Source of the DNA: an uncultured Lentisphaeria bacterium
GTDB taxonomy: Bacteria > Verrucomicrobiota > Lentisphaeria > JABSQK01 > CAJWLW01
Reading direction: 5' to 3'
Length of the DNA stretch: 7,682 bases
Assembly: GCA_913042885.1 (NCBI GenBank)
Contig: CAJWLW010000239.1
Location: forward strand, 1-7,682
The notes beneath the pieces are model-generated. The model was not told the DNA's origin, made no database searches, and saw only the letters and a list, made by a program, of their open reading frames with translations. Numbering within the stretch: the first letter of the stretch is position 1; the number at the start of each line of letters is the position of its first letter. The position numbers and the translations under genes are program-made. Below, in pieces: positions 6,099 through 7,682 of the stretch.

Positions 6099-7298
6099 AT
6101 GAAACCTCATCGCCTTGCACTGATCGGCAGCGGACATCGCGGTATCCATCTGCTGGGTAAAATGACCGCCGATCCCGCTCGAGCCGAGCTCGTGGCGGTG
6201 GCAGAACCCCGGCCGGAACGGCGGGATGAATGTCTCCGGGCCTTCCCCCTGCCCCCGGAACACGCGTATCACGATCACCAGGCGTTACTCGAGCATGCGG
6301 CCGAGGTCGGGATAGACGCCATAGTCATTGCCACAATGGCCGACACCCATCATGTGGTCGCCCGCGCCTGTATCGAGGCGGGATTGCCGATCTTCCTGGA
6401 GAAGCCGATCACCCGCACTTTCGATGAGGCTTTGGACCTGGTGCAGTTTGCCGAAGACTCCGGTGCCCGCGTGCAGGTGGGGTTCAACATGCGCTACATG
6501 CCCTTCTGCCAGACGCTCCACGACATCGTCTCCTCGGGGGTGCTGGGCACAATCCTGAGCATCAACTGGACGGAGGCCATCTCCCTGCGTCACTGGACCG
6601 AGGGGTATTCCCGCAACCCGTCCTACAACAACACCGCGAAAGTAGGCTCGTGGCTGCTGGAAAAGACCTGTCATGACCTGGACCTTTTCAACTGGCTGCT
6701 CGACACGCGCTGCCAACGCGTGGCGTCCTTCGGCAGCCGCAGTTTCTTTCGACCGCGGCCCGACGTGCCGAAGCGGTGTACCGACGGCTGCCCGATTATC
6801 GATGAGTGCCTGTTCGCCTACGTCCCGGAGGCGGCCGACATGTCCGCCTATCTCCAGCCCGAGGAACTCGATGCCTGTATTTACCATGTGGACGCTGACA
6901 TTGTCGATCATCAGACCGCGATTTTCGAGTTCGAAGGCGGCACCACCATCAGCTTCACCCTGGTCCCGCTCGCCCCCGAGGAAAGCCGGTCGATGACCTT
7001 CCACGGAACCGAAGCGACGCTTACCGGCTCCATGGCCGCGGGCCGGATCGTGGTGGACAGCCTGAGGACCGGCGAGCAGACGGTGCACACGATAAGCGCT
7101 GCACATGAGTCGCACCACGGTGCCGATGAACCCACGACAACGGCGTTTCTCGATTACCTAGACGATCCCGACAACCTCCCCAGGACCGGGTTGGACGAAG
7201 GGCTGGAAGCCGTGATGATGGCGCACGCCGCGGACCGGGCGGCCCAGGAACACTGCGTGGTGGAGCTCGAACCACTGCGGCGGAAGGGAAATTCCTGA
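6099..7298 (+). CDS. Gfo/Idh/MocA-family NAD(P)-dependent oxidoreductase with Cys cluster
   Basis: A cytoplasmic protein of 399 residues. The N-terminal Rossmann fold is marked by GSGHRG (10-15), AEPRPERR (35-42) as the cofactor-specificity strand, ATMADTHH (78-85) and the hallmark EKP (101-103) with Lys102. GFNMRYMP (128-135) links to the C-terminal domain, where EKTCHDLDLFNWL (188-200) holds the His192/Asp193-Asp195 catalytic-type motif. An insert carries Cys227, Cys231 and Cys237, and Cys260 follows in ACIYHVDADIVDHQ. I know this kind of insert from a large, poorly characterised subgroup in which a C-x-x-C-type cluster precedes a CVYxxDNDVVDHQ-like stretch; it may bind a metal. Family members oxidise or reduce sugars, inositols and amino sugars. 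The ATG at 6099 is where homology begins; the frame stays open back to 5982, but that part overlaps the DUF6159 gene. The ribosome binding site is weak (AGGA lies 16 bases upstream). The substrate is unknown; nearby genes suggest sugar metabolism. Confidence 0.9.
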   Translation: MKPHRLALIGSGHRGIHLLGKMTADPARAELVAVAEPRPERRDECLRAFPLPPEHAYHDHQALLEHAAEVGIDAIVIATMADTHHVVARACIEAGLPIFLEKPITRTFDEALDLVQFAEDSGARVQVGFNMRYMPFCQTLHDIVSSGVLGTILSINWTEAISLRHWTEGYSRNPSYNNTAKVGSWLLEKTCHDLDLFNWLLDTRCQRVASFGSRSFFRPRPDVPKRCTDGCPIIDECLFAYVPEAADMSAYLQPEELDACIYHVDADIVDHQTAIFEFEGGTTISFTLVPLAPEESRSMTFHGTEATLTGSMAAGRIVVDSLRTGEQTVHTISAAHESHHGADEPTTTAFLDYLDDPDNLPRTGLDEGLEAVMMAHAADRAAQEHCVVELEPLRRKGNS

Positions 7299-7413
7299 TC
7301 CCGATTGATCGCCGACACCAAGCTTGCAGGACCAGGGCCAATACACCTGTCCCGCCACCTGCTGATCCAGCCCTGAGCATCAAAGTATCAGGGTACCGGA
7401 AAGCAATTTACTG

Positions 7414-7682
7414 TCACTCTTCGTAGCGAATCTCTACGAACCCGCCGGCGGCGCCGCCGGGCAGATGGCGCATATCCAGGAGATCGCCGGGCGTATAGGG
7501 ACTTGCAGGCATGAGTTCATCTCGCGAAATCTCGCCCGTGTAGGCCGAGCGGTGCACCTCGCTCAGGTCCTGCCACCTGGCCCAGATTTTGTCGACCATG
7601 GCGTGGTGCAAAAAGAAGACGGGGTCATTCGCCGCTCGGGCGCTGCACATGGTGCCGCCCACGAGACAGTGCACCGAATCAT
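7414..7682 (-). CDS. tyrosinase-family copper protein, C-terminal part (cut by window edge)
   Basis: Only the last 88 codons are inside the window; the frame is open through the right edge, so the GTG at 7674 is an internal Val, not a start. The visible part opens DSVHCLVGGTM and then DPVFFLHHAMVDKIWARWQ. This is the second copper-site (CuB) signature of tyrosinases and related type 3 copper oxidases, with His at visible positions 4 and 25/26 as ligands. The tail has SPYTPGDLLDMRHLPG, then a short C-terminus. Tyrosinases hydroxylate phenols and oxidise catechols to quinones. The CuA site should lie beyond the window, so activity cannot be judged. The gene converges on the oxidoreductase gene, leaving a 115-base gap with no clear terminator. 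Confidence 0.88.
   Translation of the reverse strand, partial: DSVHCLVGGTMCSARAANDPVFFLHHAMVDKIWARWQDLSEVHRSAYTGEISRDELMPASPYTPGDLLDMRHLPGGAAGGFVEIRYEE

Noticed and set aside
6061..6189. Twelve-base direct repeat CTCGAGCCGAGC (6061-6072 and 6178-6189)
   Set aside because: One copy lies in coding sequence for Ala-Arg-Ala-Glu; flanks do not match and there are no further copies, so chance in GC-rich DNA is likely.
6285..7118. Open frame of 277 codons on the minus strand
   Set aside because: Antisense to the Gfo/Idh/MocA gene, whose motifs are unmistakable; the antisense product shows no domain.
7371..7393. CCCTGA...TCAGGG inverted repeat between the convergent oxidoreductase and tyrosinase genes
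   Set aside because: The stem is only 6 pairs with an 11-base loop, and no T-run follows on either strand, so a bidirectional terminator is not supported.

Overview
The window looks like a gene-dense bacterial chromosome segment of moderately high GC. It carries eight intact protein genes and one gene cut by the right edge. The gene mix suggests a carbohydrate-degrading bacterium of the PVC group (Planctomycetota/Lentisphaerota/Verrucomicrobiota) or a similar lineage such as Hydrogenedentota. The mix is an orphan pseudopilin with the FTLIELLVV signature and an H-X9-DG-like tail, an Asp-box sialidase-type propeller, a Cys-containing Gfo/Idh/MocA oxidoreductase, a PhyH dioxygenase, a DUF6159-like membrane protein and a tyrosinase. 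The lineage is inferred from these family signatures, not from a marker gene.

Left block, positions 12-4937, all on the minus strand. In transcription order it holds an Asp-box (BNR) propeller protein (3849-4937) and an intergenic gap with a 35-base palindrome (3793-3827). Next come an orphan type II-like pseudopilin (3000-3722), a class IV PLP aminotransferase (2009-2938) and a PhyH-type Fe(II)/2-oxoglutarate dioxygenase (1109-1939). Last are two overlapping genes that together make one EamA/DMT transporter (416-847 and 12-425). Short gaps of 61 and 69 bases link pseudopilin, aminotransferase and dioxygenase. The transporter pair follows a 261-base gap and may have its own promoter.

Right block, from 5201. 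A DUF6159-like integral membrane protein (5201-6037) and a Gfo/Idh/MocA oxidoreductase (6099-7298) lie head to tail on the plus strand. They diverge from the propeller gene across a 263-base region. That region holds a -10-like box followed by a perfect 12-base palindrome with a central CG, the layout of a LacI-family operator. The C-terminal end of a tyrosinase (from 7414, minus) converges on the oxidoreductase and runs off the right edge.

How the genes might work together is inference. The propeller protein and the oxidoreductase fit glycan or sugar use. The aminotransferase, the 2OG dioxygenase and the split DMT exporter could form a small route that makes, hydroxylates and exports an amino-acid-like compound. 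No CRISPR array, RNA gene, insertion sequence or phage gene was seen.
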